From contig JAQBPF010000264.1 of assembly GCA_028287665.1 (NCBI GenBank), forward strand, positions 1 through 6,449: a DNA stretch of 6,449 bases, in the 5' to 3' direction. The translations under genes and the position numbers were made by a program. Each line of letters starts with the position of its first letter. Position 1 is the stretch's first letter. The notes under the pieces were generated by a model. That model did no database searches, was not told the origin of the DNA, and worked only from the letters and a program-made list of their open reading frames with translations. Source of the stretch: Deinococcus sp. (GTDB lineage Bacteria; Deinococcota; Deinococci; Deinococcales; Deinococcaceae). Below are positions 1-5,564 of this stretch, piece by piece.

Positions 1-438
1 ATCACGCTCAAAGTGGAAGGTCCACGTTTCTGGGTTGATCTTGGTGGTGGTCCAACTGTTGCTGGGGGTGCAGGTGTAGCCTCTGTTCACGCCCTCCTGG
101 GGCCGGTAGGTCAGCTGGTCGCCTGCCAGTTTGACCGTTCCCTTCTCGTAGATGTAAAGCTTGGACGTGCAGCTGTAGGTGGTCAGCGAGAGCAGGCGGG
201 TGCGCTCGTAGCGGCCATCTGGCAAAAAGGTAACGATCTCAGAAGCGCCGCTGGCGTCCTGCCATTTGTTGGTGGTGCGGTCGTAGTACTCGATGGGCGA
301 GAGCCTGCCGTACAGCCAACTGCCGAGCATGGGGGCTTTGATGACCGGGCCACTCTGTGCCGCCGAGGTGACGGGGGTCAGCACGAGCGCGAGCGGCAGG
401 CTAAGCCGGAGGGTGAGGCGGCCGAAGGGATGGTGCAT
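1..438 (-). CDS. Secreted protein of unknown function (3' end outside window)
   Basis: The reverse strand is open from ATG at 438-436 to the window edge, 146 codons with no stop. An AGGAGG Shine-Dalgarno (plus-strand 446-451) lies 7 bases before the ATG and fixes the start. Residues 1-27 look like a Sec signal peptide: arginines at 7 and 11, a hydrophobic core LSLPLALVL (12-20), and likely cleavage after Ala26 or Ala27. There is no lipobox, so the product should be released or periplasmic rather than lipid-anchored. The mature part has a conserved-looking LGSW (38-41), a FLPDGRY turn (71-77) and alternating polar/hydrophobic segments ending in WTFHFE, as in small all-beta, lipocalin-like folds. 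Two cysteines (C90, C123) could form a disulfide. I do not recognise the family and infer only an exported beta-rich protein. It is transcribed divergently from the lipoprotein gene at 707. The plus-strand open frame over the same bases lacks these signals. Confidence 0.8.
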   Translation of the reverse strand, partial: MHHPFGRLTLRLSLPLALVLTPVTSAAQSGPVIKAPMLGSWLYGRLSPIEYYDRTTNKWQDASGASEIVTFLPDGRYERTRLLSLTTYSCTSKLYIYEKGTVKLAGDQLTYRPQEGVNRGYTCTPSNSWTTTKINPETWTFHFERD

Positions 439-445
439 GGGTGAT

Positions 446-451
446 CCTCCT
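446..451 (-). promoter_or_regulatory. Shine-Dalgarno of the minus-strand secreted protein
   Basis: The reverse complement reads AGGAGG, 7 bases upstream of the ATG at 438. It decides the start of the left-edge gene and supports the minus strand as the coding strand. Confidence 0.8.
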
Positions 452-637
452 GGTGGGCACGTTGGGGGCCCGTCTGTCTTCCTCAGGGAAGTGCACGAAC
501 CGTAAAACCTTCACCCTGATTCCTGCGTGATCGGGCCTTCGGTGCCCGCGCAGAGGCGTGCAGGCGCGGGCTGATCCTCCCCGCAGTGGGCGCAGCAGCC
601 TCACGGTCGCCGCGTCTGCGGGTGGAGTGGGCTGCTG

Positions 638-656
638 TATGAATCACGCGTGAGTC
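638..656 (+). promoter_or_regulatory. Possible -10 box overlapping a palindromic operator candidate
   Basis: TATGAA at 638-643 matches the -10 consensus at four of six bases. It abuts the perfect 10-base palindrome TCACGCGTGA (644-653). With flanks, 641-656 is symmetric at 14 of 16 positions. No convincing -35 lies 16-18 bases upstream. If the box is real, transcription would start within or just after the palindrome, a typical place for a repressor site. The same heptamer occurs inverted as GCGTGAT at 525-531. Confidence 0.25.
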
Positions 657-691
657 AGGGAGGGCTTTTTAGAGTGCAGGGGCCAAGAGGC

Positions 692-699
692 AAGGAGGT
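692..699 (+). promoter_or_regulatory. Shine-Dalgarno that sets the propeller lipoprotein start
   Basis: AAGGAGGT is a full match to the anti-SD core and lies 7 bases before ATG 707. It selects this start over the in-frame GTG at 650, which has no such site and would put a 19-residue extension in front of the lipoprotein signal. Confidence 0.85.
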
Positions 700-706
700 T
701 CCACCC

Positions 707-2587
707 ATGCGAAAGCTCACCCTGATCAGCGCCGTATTGCTCACAGGAAGTCTCGTCGCCTGCACCACGGGCGGCGGCGCCCCCGCAGCGACCATCCAGA
801 CCATCGAACTCTCTCCCGCCAGTGCCAGCGTGCAGGTCGGCAAGACCGTCACCCTCAGCGCCACGGCCAGGGATGCCGGGGGGCAGGTCATCCCGGACAC
901 CGCCTTCACCTGGAAATCAAGCAGTGAGACGGTCGCCAAAGTGGCGGGGGGCGTGGTCACCGGCATGGGCGCAGGAACGGCAGGCATCACCGCCAGCGCG
1001 AACGGCGTGACCAGCTCGGCCGCCACCGTCACCGTGACGCAGGCCGGGCCGCAGCCTGGGGGCAGGTTTGACCTGAGCCTCTCGGGCGACAAACTGCCTG
1101 TGGTGACCGGAACAAGTGCCAGCCTGACCGTCAACATTGCCCGCAAAGACGGCTTTACCGGGGCCGTGAGCCTGGGGCTGAGTGGCCTGCCCGCTGGGGC
1201 AAGCGGCGCAGCCGTGACCATCCCGGAAGGACAGACCAGCGTGACCGTGACGGTCAGCGCGGCGGCCACCGCGCCCCACTCTCAGCCCACGGCGGTCACC
1301 CTGACCGGAACGGCCACCGGAGCGGCTCCAGTCACAAAAACCCTGACTGTGACGGTGCGCGGTCCGGCGGGCAGTCTGGACACCACCTTTGGTTCGGGCG
1401 GCATCGCGGTCACGCCGGTGGGCGCAGGCGAGGACGTGGCGTACGCAGCGGCGCTGCAACCCGACGGCAAGCTGATCGTGGTGGGCAGCAGCGTGGGCGG
1501 CGCGACCTCGGACGACTTCGCGGTGCTGCGGTATACCCGTGACGGAGCGCTGGATGCCGCCTTCGGCACGGGCGGCAAGGCCCTGATCGACTTTGCAGGC
1601 AAGGCGGACACCGCCCGTGCCGTGGCCGTGCAACCCGACGGCAAGATCGTGGTGGTCGGCGGCGCGACCAATGCAGGCAACGAGGAACGCTTCGGTGTGG
1701 CCCGCCTGACCGCCAGCGGAACGCTCGACAGCGCCTTTGGTACAGGAGGCAAGGTCGTGACTGCCTTTGCGGGCAGCAGCGCAGACCGTGCGGCAGCCGT
1801 ACTGGTGCAGCCTGACGGCAGCGTCGTGGTCGGCGGTCAGGCCAGTTTCGGCAGCAGCGCTTCCGGCGTCGATTTCGCACTGGCCCGCTATACCCCGTCT
1901 GGCACACCTGACGCAGGCTTTGGCACGGGCGGCCAGCTCACCACGGCCATGACGGCGGGCAGTGCGGCAGACGGGGTGCATGCCCTCGCGCTGCAGGGCG
2001 ACAAGATCGTGGCGGCGGGCGGAGAAGGAGACTTCAAGGTGGCGCGTTACAGCGCCTCAGGCGTGCTGGACGCTGGTTTCGGCACGGGCGGCAAGGTCAG
2101 CAGCGTGTTTGCGGGCAACATCGCGGCGGCACACGCCCTGGTGATCGACGGCCAGAACCGCCTCGTGGTGGCCGGGCACAGCCAGAACGACACCGCCGTG
2201 GTTCGCCTCACCGGGACCGGCGCACTCGATTCTACGTTTGGCGACGGCGGCAAGAAGGTGATGGCCCTCAGCGCCGAGAACTGGGACGCGGCGACGGGCC
2301 TGGCCGTGCAGGCCGACGGCAAGGTCGTGCTGGGCGGCTGGCTGTACGAAGGCAATTCGTCGGCAGGCAACTTTGCCGTCACGCGCCTGAACGCCAATGG
2401 GCAACCCGACGCGGGCTTTGGACAGGGCGGCACCACCATGACGCCCGTTGCTCCTGGCAGTAAGGCCGACGAGGCCCGCGCCGTGGTGCTGCAACCCGAC
2501 GACCGGATTCCAGCAGTACGAATTGTCGCAGCAGGCGTCCGCAACGACAGCAACCAGGACTTTGCCCTGACCCGGCTCTGGCCCTGA
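707..2587 (+). CDS. Lipoprotein with Ig-like domains and a seven-repeat delta-60 beta-propeller
   Basis: 626 aa from ATG 707. Residues 1-19 form a lipoprotein signal: MRK, a hydrophobic core, then lipobox LVAC with lipidated Cys19, which is also the only cysteine. Residues 30-111 match the bacterial Ig-like Big_2 pattern (LSPASASVQVG, FTWKSSS, VAKVAGGVVTG, GTAGITA). Residues 120-220 look like a second Ig-like domain (FDLSLSGDKL to TKTLTVTV). From 224 to the end are seven delta-60 (DUF5122-type) units. Each begins with (L/P)DxxFGxGG at 224, 282, 340, 401, 454, 507 and 567, and most carry QPDGK(I/L)VVVGG and end in FAVxRY. Seven units of 53-61 aa, the last ending in FALTRLWP, predict a complete seven-bladed propeller. 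Known family members are extracellular; the ligand is unknown and no catalytic motif is seen. A strong hairpin follows the stop, and another lipoprotein gene lies 107 bases downstream. Surface display on an Ig-like stalk is inferred. Confidence 0.92.
   Translation: MRKLTLISAVLLTGSLVACTTGGGAPAATIQTIELSPASASVQVGKTVTLSATARDAGGQVIPDTAFTWKSSSETVAKVAGGVVTGMGAGTAGITASANGVTSSAATVTVTQAGPQPGGRFDLSLSGDKLPVVTGTSASLTVNIARKDGFTGAVSLGLSGLPAGASGAAVTIPEGQTSVTVTVSAAATAPHSQPTAVTLTGTATGAAPVTKTLTVTVRGPAGSLDTTFGSGGIAVTPVGAGEDVAYAAALQPDGKLIVVGSSVGGATSDDFAVLRYTRDGALDAAFGTGGKALIDFAGKADTARAVAVQPDGKIVVVGGATNAGNEERFGVARLTASGTLDSAFGTGGKVVTAFAGSSADRAAAVLVQPDGSVVVGGQASFGSSASGVDFALARYTPSGTPDAGFGTGGQLTTAMTAGSAADGVHALALQGDKIVAAGGEGDFKVARYSASGVLDAGFGTGGKVSSVFAGNIAAAHALVIDGQNRLVVAGHSQNDTAVVRLTGTGALDSTFGDGGKKVMALSAENWDAATGLAVQADGKVVLGGWLYEGNSSAGNFAVTRLNANGQPDAGFGQGGTTMTPVAPGSKADEARAVVLQPDDRIPAVRIVAAGVRNDSNQDFALTRLWP
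1376..2584 (+). repeat. Seven tandem delta-60 coding repeats
   Basis: Units begin at 1376, 1550, 1724, 1907, 2066, 2225 and 2405, giving periods of 174, 174, 183, 159, 159 and 180 bases. The protein motif is well kept and the DNA is partly kept. A 15-base word is identical at 1457-1471 and 1631-1645, exactly one period apart. An 18-base word is identical at 1562-1579 and 2078-2095. The two short units (starting 1907 and 2066) also lack the QPDG motif. Confidence 0.9.
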
Positions 2588-2607
2588 AGTTGCCCCTCAG
2601 GTACGGC

Positions 2608-2637
2608 GGTGGGAAGGCGCTGCGGTGCCTTCCCACC
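2608..2637 (+). terminator. Strong hairpin after the propeller gene, probable terminator without T-tract
   Basis: GGTGGGAAGGC (2608-2618) is the exact reverse complement of GCCTTCCCACC (2627-2637). A further G-T and C-G pair close a four-base TGCG loop, giving a 13-pair stem. It starts 21 bases after the TGA and ends 57 bases before the next ATG. The bases after it are CCGGAGAG, not a T-run, so it may be a weak or Rho-assisted terminator, a 3'-end-protecting structure, or an intra-operon processing site. Confidence 0.6.
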
Positions 2638-2683
2638 CCGGAGAGGGAACGCACTGATTCACCCCGGCCTGATCACCTGCTTC

Positions 2684-2689
2684 AAGGAG
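2684..2689 (+). promoter_or_regulatory. Shine-Dalgarno that sets the ZU5-like lipoprotein start
   Basis: AAGGAG lies 5 bases before ATG 2695. It supports this start over the longer in-frame opening at 2590, which would run through the hairpin at 2608-2637 and bury the lipoprotein signal. Confidence 0.8.
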
Positions 2690-2694
2690 ACGCC

Positions 2695-4209
2695 ATGCAG
2701 ATTCAAAGAAACCCCATCCGTCGCCTGACCGCCCTGTTCCTCGGCTCGGCCCTGGTGCTTGGCGCCTGTACCACGGCCCCCAGCACCGATCCACCTTCTC
2801 CGCCGCCGCCCGGACCGTCCGGGCCCGTGCCGCCTGCCCCGGTCGGCACGCCCCTCGGCTCCCCCATCACAGGTGTGATCGGCCCAGGCGGCGGGCAGCT
2901 GGCCCTGCCCGACGGCAGCGTCAGGATCAGCATTCCGCCTGGAGCCCTCAGTCAGGAGCAGACCGTCGGCATTCAGGAGATGACCAACACGGCCACCGGT
3001 CAGGTCGGCAAGGCCTACCGCCTGACTCCGGAAGGTCTCACCTTTGCCCAACCGGTCCGGCTGACCTTCGGCTACACCGAGGAGGAGGTGGTCGGCACCG
3101 CCCCGGAAGTGCTGAGCCTGGGGTATCAGGATGAGGCGGGCGTCTGGCAGATGTACCGCGAGCCCCAGCGCGATCTGGCGGCCCGAACCGTTTCGGTCGA
3201 GACCCGCCATTTCAGCCACTGGTCCAAGCTGGCGGGCTACCAGATTCAGCCGCTTCAGGCAGAGGTCGGCGTCGGCAAAAGTGTGGTGCTGAAGGTGGTG
3301 GCGTGCACCCAGGAGACCCAGGACCCGTCTGGAATCACCGTGCCTGTGCCTGCCGACGCCCAGTACACCTGCCGCAAGACTCCAGGCTCCAACGCGGCCC
3401 AGAACTGGTCGGTCAACGGCCTGCCTGCGGGCAGCAGCAGTGTGGGAACCGTGGCCCCGCTCTCGTCGCCTGGGGTGGCCGAGTACACGGCTCCGGCGCA
3501 GGTACCCAGCCGCAATCCGGTGGCCGTCTCGGTGGCCCTGGCTCGCCCGCGATCTGGCCCGGTGACACTGGTGGCCAACGTGAAGGTGACCGAGCCCCAG
3601 GCGTGGCAGGGCTACGTTTTTTATACGGAACGGGGCAGCCAGCCCTGGAAAATGACCGATGGATTCGAGGGCGCGGGCCTGCAGAGCGCCAAACAGACGC
3701 ACACCTTCAAGGTGGTCGGATTCAGGGAGATAGACGCCTTCAACACCACCCTGGTGCTGGAGCAGGAAGCCTCGGCCGAGTATCTGGATCAGGGCCACAA
3801 AGAGAAGAAAATCTACGAGATCTGTGAGGCGTTCGGCCCGACGATCCTGCGCCACCACTTCATTTACGACCGCAATTTCGTGATGCGCGGCTCGCTGAAA
3901 ACCACGCTTGAAGCGCGGCTCAACATCGTGAACGGACACTACAGTCTGGCGATCAACCCGCAGGACGTGCAGATGACTGGACAGGACACGACGACCGACC
4001 TGTACCAAGACGGCTGCGCTCATACCACCAACGACCGCTCGAACAGCAAACCCGTGAAGTATCCCGCCAGTCCGGAACTCCTGAAAGTCGAGGGTCTGCT
4101 CGACACCGCTCATCCCAACACGCTGAGCGGACGCTACGAAAATCAGGGTGAACTGTTTACTCAGCGCACCCAGTACCTCGTGAGCTGGGACCTGACCAGA
4201 GGCGAATAG
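2695..4209 (+). CDS. Lipoprotein with ZU5-like and Ig-like domains and an unrecognised C-terminal domain
   Basis: 504 aa from ATG 2695. Residues 1-25 are a lipoprotein signal: arginines at 5, 9 and 10, core LTALFLGSALVL, and lipobox LGAC with Cys25. A Pro/Gly/Ser-rich stalk (about 29-57) follows. Residues 58-180 resemble a ZU5-type module: GPGGGQLALPDGSV, then IPPGAL at 80-85, YRLTPEGLTFAQPVRLTFGY at 108-127, and a closing HFSHW at 172-176. Residues 185-300 look Ig-like (WSVNG at 238-242, YTAP at 264-267, VAVSVAL). About 303-504 is a distinct domain I do not recognise, beginning WQGYVFYTERG and ending YLVSWDLTRGE. Apart from Cys25 there are four cysteines, C204/C226 in the Ig-like part and C377/C441 in the C-terminal part, suggesting one disulfide each. 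It probably stands on the outer surface as a structural or binding protein; no enzyme motif is visible. It may be expressed with the upstream lipoprotein or from its own promoter. Confidence 0.88.
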   Translation: MQIQRNPIRRLTALFLGSALVLGACTTAPSTDPPSPPPPGPSGPVPPAPVGTPLGSPITGVIGPGGGQLALPDGSVRISIPPGALSQEQTVGIQEMTNTATGQVGKAYRLTPEGLTFAQPVRLTFGYTEEEVVGTAPEVLSLGYQDEAGVWQMYREPQRDLAARTVSVETRHFSHWSKLAGYQIQPLQAEVGVGKSVVLKVVACTQETQDPSGITVPVPADAQYTCRKTPGSNAAQNWSVNGLPAGSSSVGTVAPLSSPGVAEYTAPAQVPSRNPVAVSVALARPRSGPVTLVANVKVTEPQAWQGYVFYTERGSQPWKMTDGFEGAGLQSAKQTHTFKVVGFREIDAFNTTLVLEQEASAEYLDQGHKEKKIYEICEAFGPTILRHHFIYDRNFVMRGSLKTTLEARLNIVNGHYSLAINPQDVQMTGQDTTTDLYQDGCAHTTNDRSNSKPVKYPASPELLKVEGLLDTAHPNTLSGRYENQGELFTQRTQYLVSWDLTRGE

Positions 4210-4228
4210 GCCTGTGAATGTCCAGGCC
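4209..4228 (+). other. Weak hairpin at the end of the ZU5-like lipoprotein gene
   Basis: GGCCTG (4209-4214) and CAGGCC (4223-4228) form a six-pair stem with an eight-base loop overlapping the TAG stop. There is no T-run. It is too weak to call a terminator, so read-through into the dehydrogenase gene remains possible. The rest of 4210-4297 shows no clear promoter. Confidence 0.25.
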
Positions 4229-4297
4229 CTTGGTTCCACCACACCGGCCCAACACCTCACCCACAGCGGGCCAACATGGCCTGCCCGGAGGACGACC

Positions 4298-5278
4298 ATG
4301 AACGCATTGGAACCGACACCTGTCCCTCTTCCCTTGACCTCACAGCCTATTCTGGTCGTCGGCGCGACGGGGGCCATCGGCTCCCAGGTGGTGCAGGCGC
4401 TGCTGGTGCGCGGCGCTCGGGTGCGCGTTTTTGTCCGCTCCCCCGAAAAGGTAAGCACCCTCCCAGACGACGTGGAACGCGCCGTCGGCACCCTGGAGGA
4501 CCGGGAGGCCATCGCGCGGGCCCTGAAGGGCGTCCGGGCCGCCTTCTACGTCTCCCCGCACGACGCCGCCGAGGAAACCCTGGCCGGGAACTTCGTCTCT
4601 GCCTGCGAGCGTGAAGGCGTCCGGCTGGTGTTCTCGGGGGTCCATGCCGGCGGCGCGACCCGGCTGTCCCGGTTCGTTCAGCGCACCCTGTTTGGCCTGA
4701 TGATGCCGCACTACAAACCGAAATTGCGGCTGGCCGAGCGCGTCCGTACCTCGCGCACCAGCGCCGTGGTGCTGGTCCCCGGCAACTATTACCAGATGGA
4801 TGAGGTGTGCCGGGATGAAGTGCAGGCCGGGCGCTACCCTCTGCCGCTGGGGTTGGTGCCCCGGGTCGATACCCGCGACGTGGGTGAGGCGGCGGCGCGG
4901 GCACTCCTCGATCCCGCCCTGCCGTCCGGGGACTATTCGCTGGTGGGCCCCGAGTCTCTGAGCGGCGAACAGACGGCCGCCCACTGGAGCGCGGCGCTGG
5001 GCCACGCGGTCTCGTTCGCTCCCGACCTTGCCCTGACGGACGCCCTCTTCGAGCGGGCCTACGGGGGGCGCAAGGCGCTGGATTGCCAGAAGTCTTACCG
5101 CCTGGTGGGCAAAATCTCGGTCAAGACCACGCCTGCCCAGGTGGCACAGACGGCCTTTCTGCTGGGCCGTGCTCCCCGCACCTTTGCCGAGTACACCCAC
5201 GACACGGCGGCGGCCTGGCAGGCCGGGAACCTGGCCGCCGAGCCGCAGGAAGCTCCCCGTCCTGTGTTGGCCTCCTGA
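4298..5278 (+). CDS. NmrA-like NAD(P)-binding protein (atypical short-chain dehydrogenase family)
   Basis: 326 aa from ATG 4298, which has GGAGG at 4287-4291 six bases upstream; the in-frame GTG at 4214 has no such site. After a proline-rich 15-residue tail comes a Rossmann start, ILVVGATGAIGSQVV (18-32), with the GxxGxxG loop at 22-28. Arg47 follows beta-2 (VFVRSPEK), which favours NADP(H). VFSGVHAGG (111-119) sits where the family has its beta-5 strand, PGNYY around 161-165 matches the usual PxxFxxN, and VDTRDVGEAAARAL (190-203) matches the diagnostic D(V/T)RDIA segment. No YxxxK catalytic pair is evident, as in NmrA/HSCARG-type proteins, which can act as redox sensors or reductases. The substrate cannot be told. 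It is cytoplasmic, follows the lipoprotein gene by 88 bases, and is ended by an intrinsic terminator. The neighbouring regulator might control it, but nothing in the sequence proves this. Confidence 0.9.
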   Translation: MNALEPTPVPLPLTSQPILVVGATGAIGSQVVQALLVRGARVRVFVRSPEKVSTLPDDVERAVGTLEDREAIARALKGVRAAFYVSPHDAAEETLAGNFVSACEREGVRLVFSGVHAGGATRLSRFVQRTLFGLMMPHYKPKLRLAERVRTSRTSAVVLVPGNYYQMDEVCRDEVQAGRYPLPLGLVPRVDTRDVGEAAARALLDPALPSGDYSLVGPESLSGEQTAAHWSAALGHAVSFAPDLALTDALFERAYGGRKALDCQKSYRLVGKISVKTTPAQVAQTAFLLGRAPRTFAEYTHDTAAAWQAGNLAAEPQEAPRPVLAS

Positions 5279-5314
5279 ATCTTCCTTTCCCTCAATTCAG
5301 AGAAAAACGGCAGC

Positions 5315-5344
5315 CGTGCGGCCCCCTTTCGGGTCGCACGTTTT
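5315..5344 (+). terminator. Intrinsic terminator after the NmrA-like gene
   Basis: CGTGCGGCCC (5315-5324) pairs with GGGTCGCACG (5331-5340) over ten base pairs including one G-T, around a six-base CCTTTC loop, and is followed by TTTT (5341-5344). It lies 36 bases after the TGA. This is the best terminator in the window and separates the dehydrogenase transcript from the regulator. Confidence 0.85.
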
Positions 5345-5389
5345 GTGGTGGCCGGGGGCGACAGGCCAGGGCCACAGGCGGCCAGACCG

Positions 5390-5440
5390 CGTTCTGTATT
5401 CACTAAAAAAGCGAGTTGGGGTACTCTTAAACTCATTCAT
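5390..5440 (+). promoter_or_regulatory. AT-richer stretch, likely promoter zone of the leader ORF and regulator
   Basis: This stretch is clearly poorer in GC than its surroundings (runs such as ACTAAAAAAGCG and CTCTTAAACTCATT) and lies between the terminator and the leader ORF. TAAACT at 5428-5433 matches the -10 consensus at four of six bases, but no good -35 sits at the right distance. The exact promoter is not resolved. The rest of 5345-5501 shows no gene. Confidence 0.35.
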
Positions 5441-5501
5441 GGCGCGGATTCGTCACGGCTCTGCTCGGAGGTTGCCGGGCTCACTCATTGGAGGGCCATT
5501 T

Positions 5502-5564
5502 ATGCTGGCACACCCCATCCACTTCGTTGCAGCCTGCGGCACAGTCATGGGGCGGCGTCGGTGA
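5502..5564 (+). CDS. Possible 20-residue leader peptide coupled to the regulator
   Basis: ATG 5502 is preceded by GGAGGG (5490-5495) with six bases between, a better ribosome binding site than anything near the regulator's own start. The ORF reads MLAHPIHFVAACGTVMGRRR and stops at TGA 5562-5564. That stop overlaps the regulator's GTG (5561-5563) as GTGA, the classic arrangement for translational coupling by re-initiation. The peptide has a hydrophobic middle and a GRRR end but no run of one amino acid, so ribosome-stalling attenuation by a single amino acid is not indicated. An in-frame ATG at 5439 would give 41 residues but has no Shine-Dalgarno. The alternative is that this ATG begins the regulator and a frameshift or sequencing error separates the frames. 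Confidence 0.5.
   Translation: MLAHPIHFVAACGTVMGRRR

Larger units (their letters stand above)
439..706. other. Divergent intergenic region with dense inverted repeats
   Basis: No gene is supported in these 268 bases. The region must hold the promoters of both divergent genes, but no good -35/-10 pair is visible on either strand. Four inverted repeats are visible: a C(TTCG)G hairpin at 532-548, GCCCGCGC/GCGCGGGC at 544-551/564-571, CCCGCAG/CTGCGGG at 580-586/616-622, and CAGCAGCC/GGCTGCTG at 593-600/630-637. The first two share 544-548 and cannot form together. The last two interleave, as in an H-type pseudoknot. None is followed by a T-run. Chance pairing is common in GC-rich DNA, so an RNA role is inference. 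Confidence 0.5.

Noticed and set aside
13..444. Plus-strand open frame at the left edge
   Set aside because: The minus strand has a perfect Shine-Dalgarno, a signal peptide and a coherent protein pattern over the same bases. The plus-strand product is low-complexity Gly/Ala/Val.
544..571. Inverted repeat GCCCGCGC/GCGCGGGC as an intrinsic terminator
   Set aside because: It sits between divergent genes where no terminator is needed, and no T-run follows on either strand.
650..706. GTG 650 as the start of the propeller lipoprotein
   Set aside because: It would place 19 residues before the lipoprotein signal and lacks a Shine-Dalgarno. ATG 707 has AAGGAGGT at ideal spacing.
917..1981. Minus-strand open frame of 354 codons inside the propeller gene
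   Set aside because: Its apparent repeats mirror the delta-60 repeats on the coding strand. It has no domain of its own and lies wholly inside a strongly supported gene.
4214..4297. GTG 4214 as the start of the NmrA-like protein
   Set aside because: It has no Shine-Dalgarno, and the added 28 residues are unlike the family. ATG 4298 has GGAGG six bases upstream.
2659..4512. Long minus-strand open frame (617 codons) across the ZU5-like lipoprotein and the start of the dehydrogenase
   Set aside because: It is antisense to two well-supported genes, crosses their boundary, and encodes an Arg/His/Gly-rich sequence without domains. Such frames are common opposite GC-rich genes.
5439..5501. ATG 5439 as the start of a 41-residue leader peptide
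   Set aside because: It is in frame with ATG 5502 but has no ribosome binding site and lies within the likely promoter zone.
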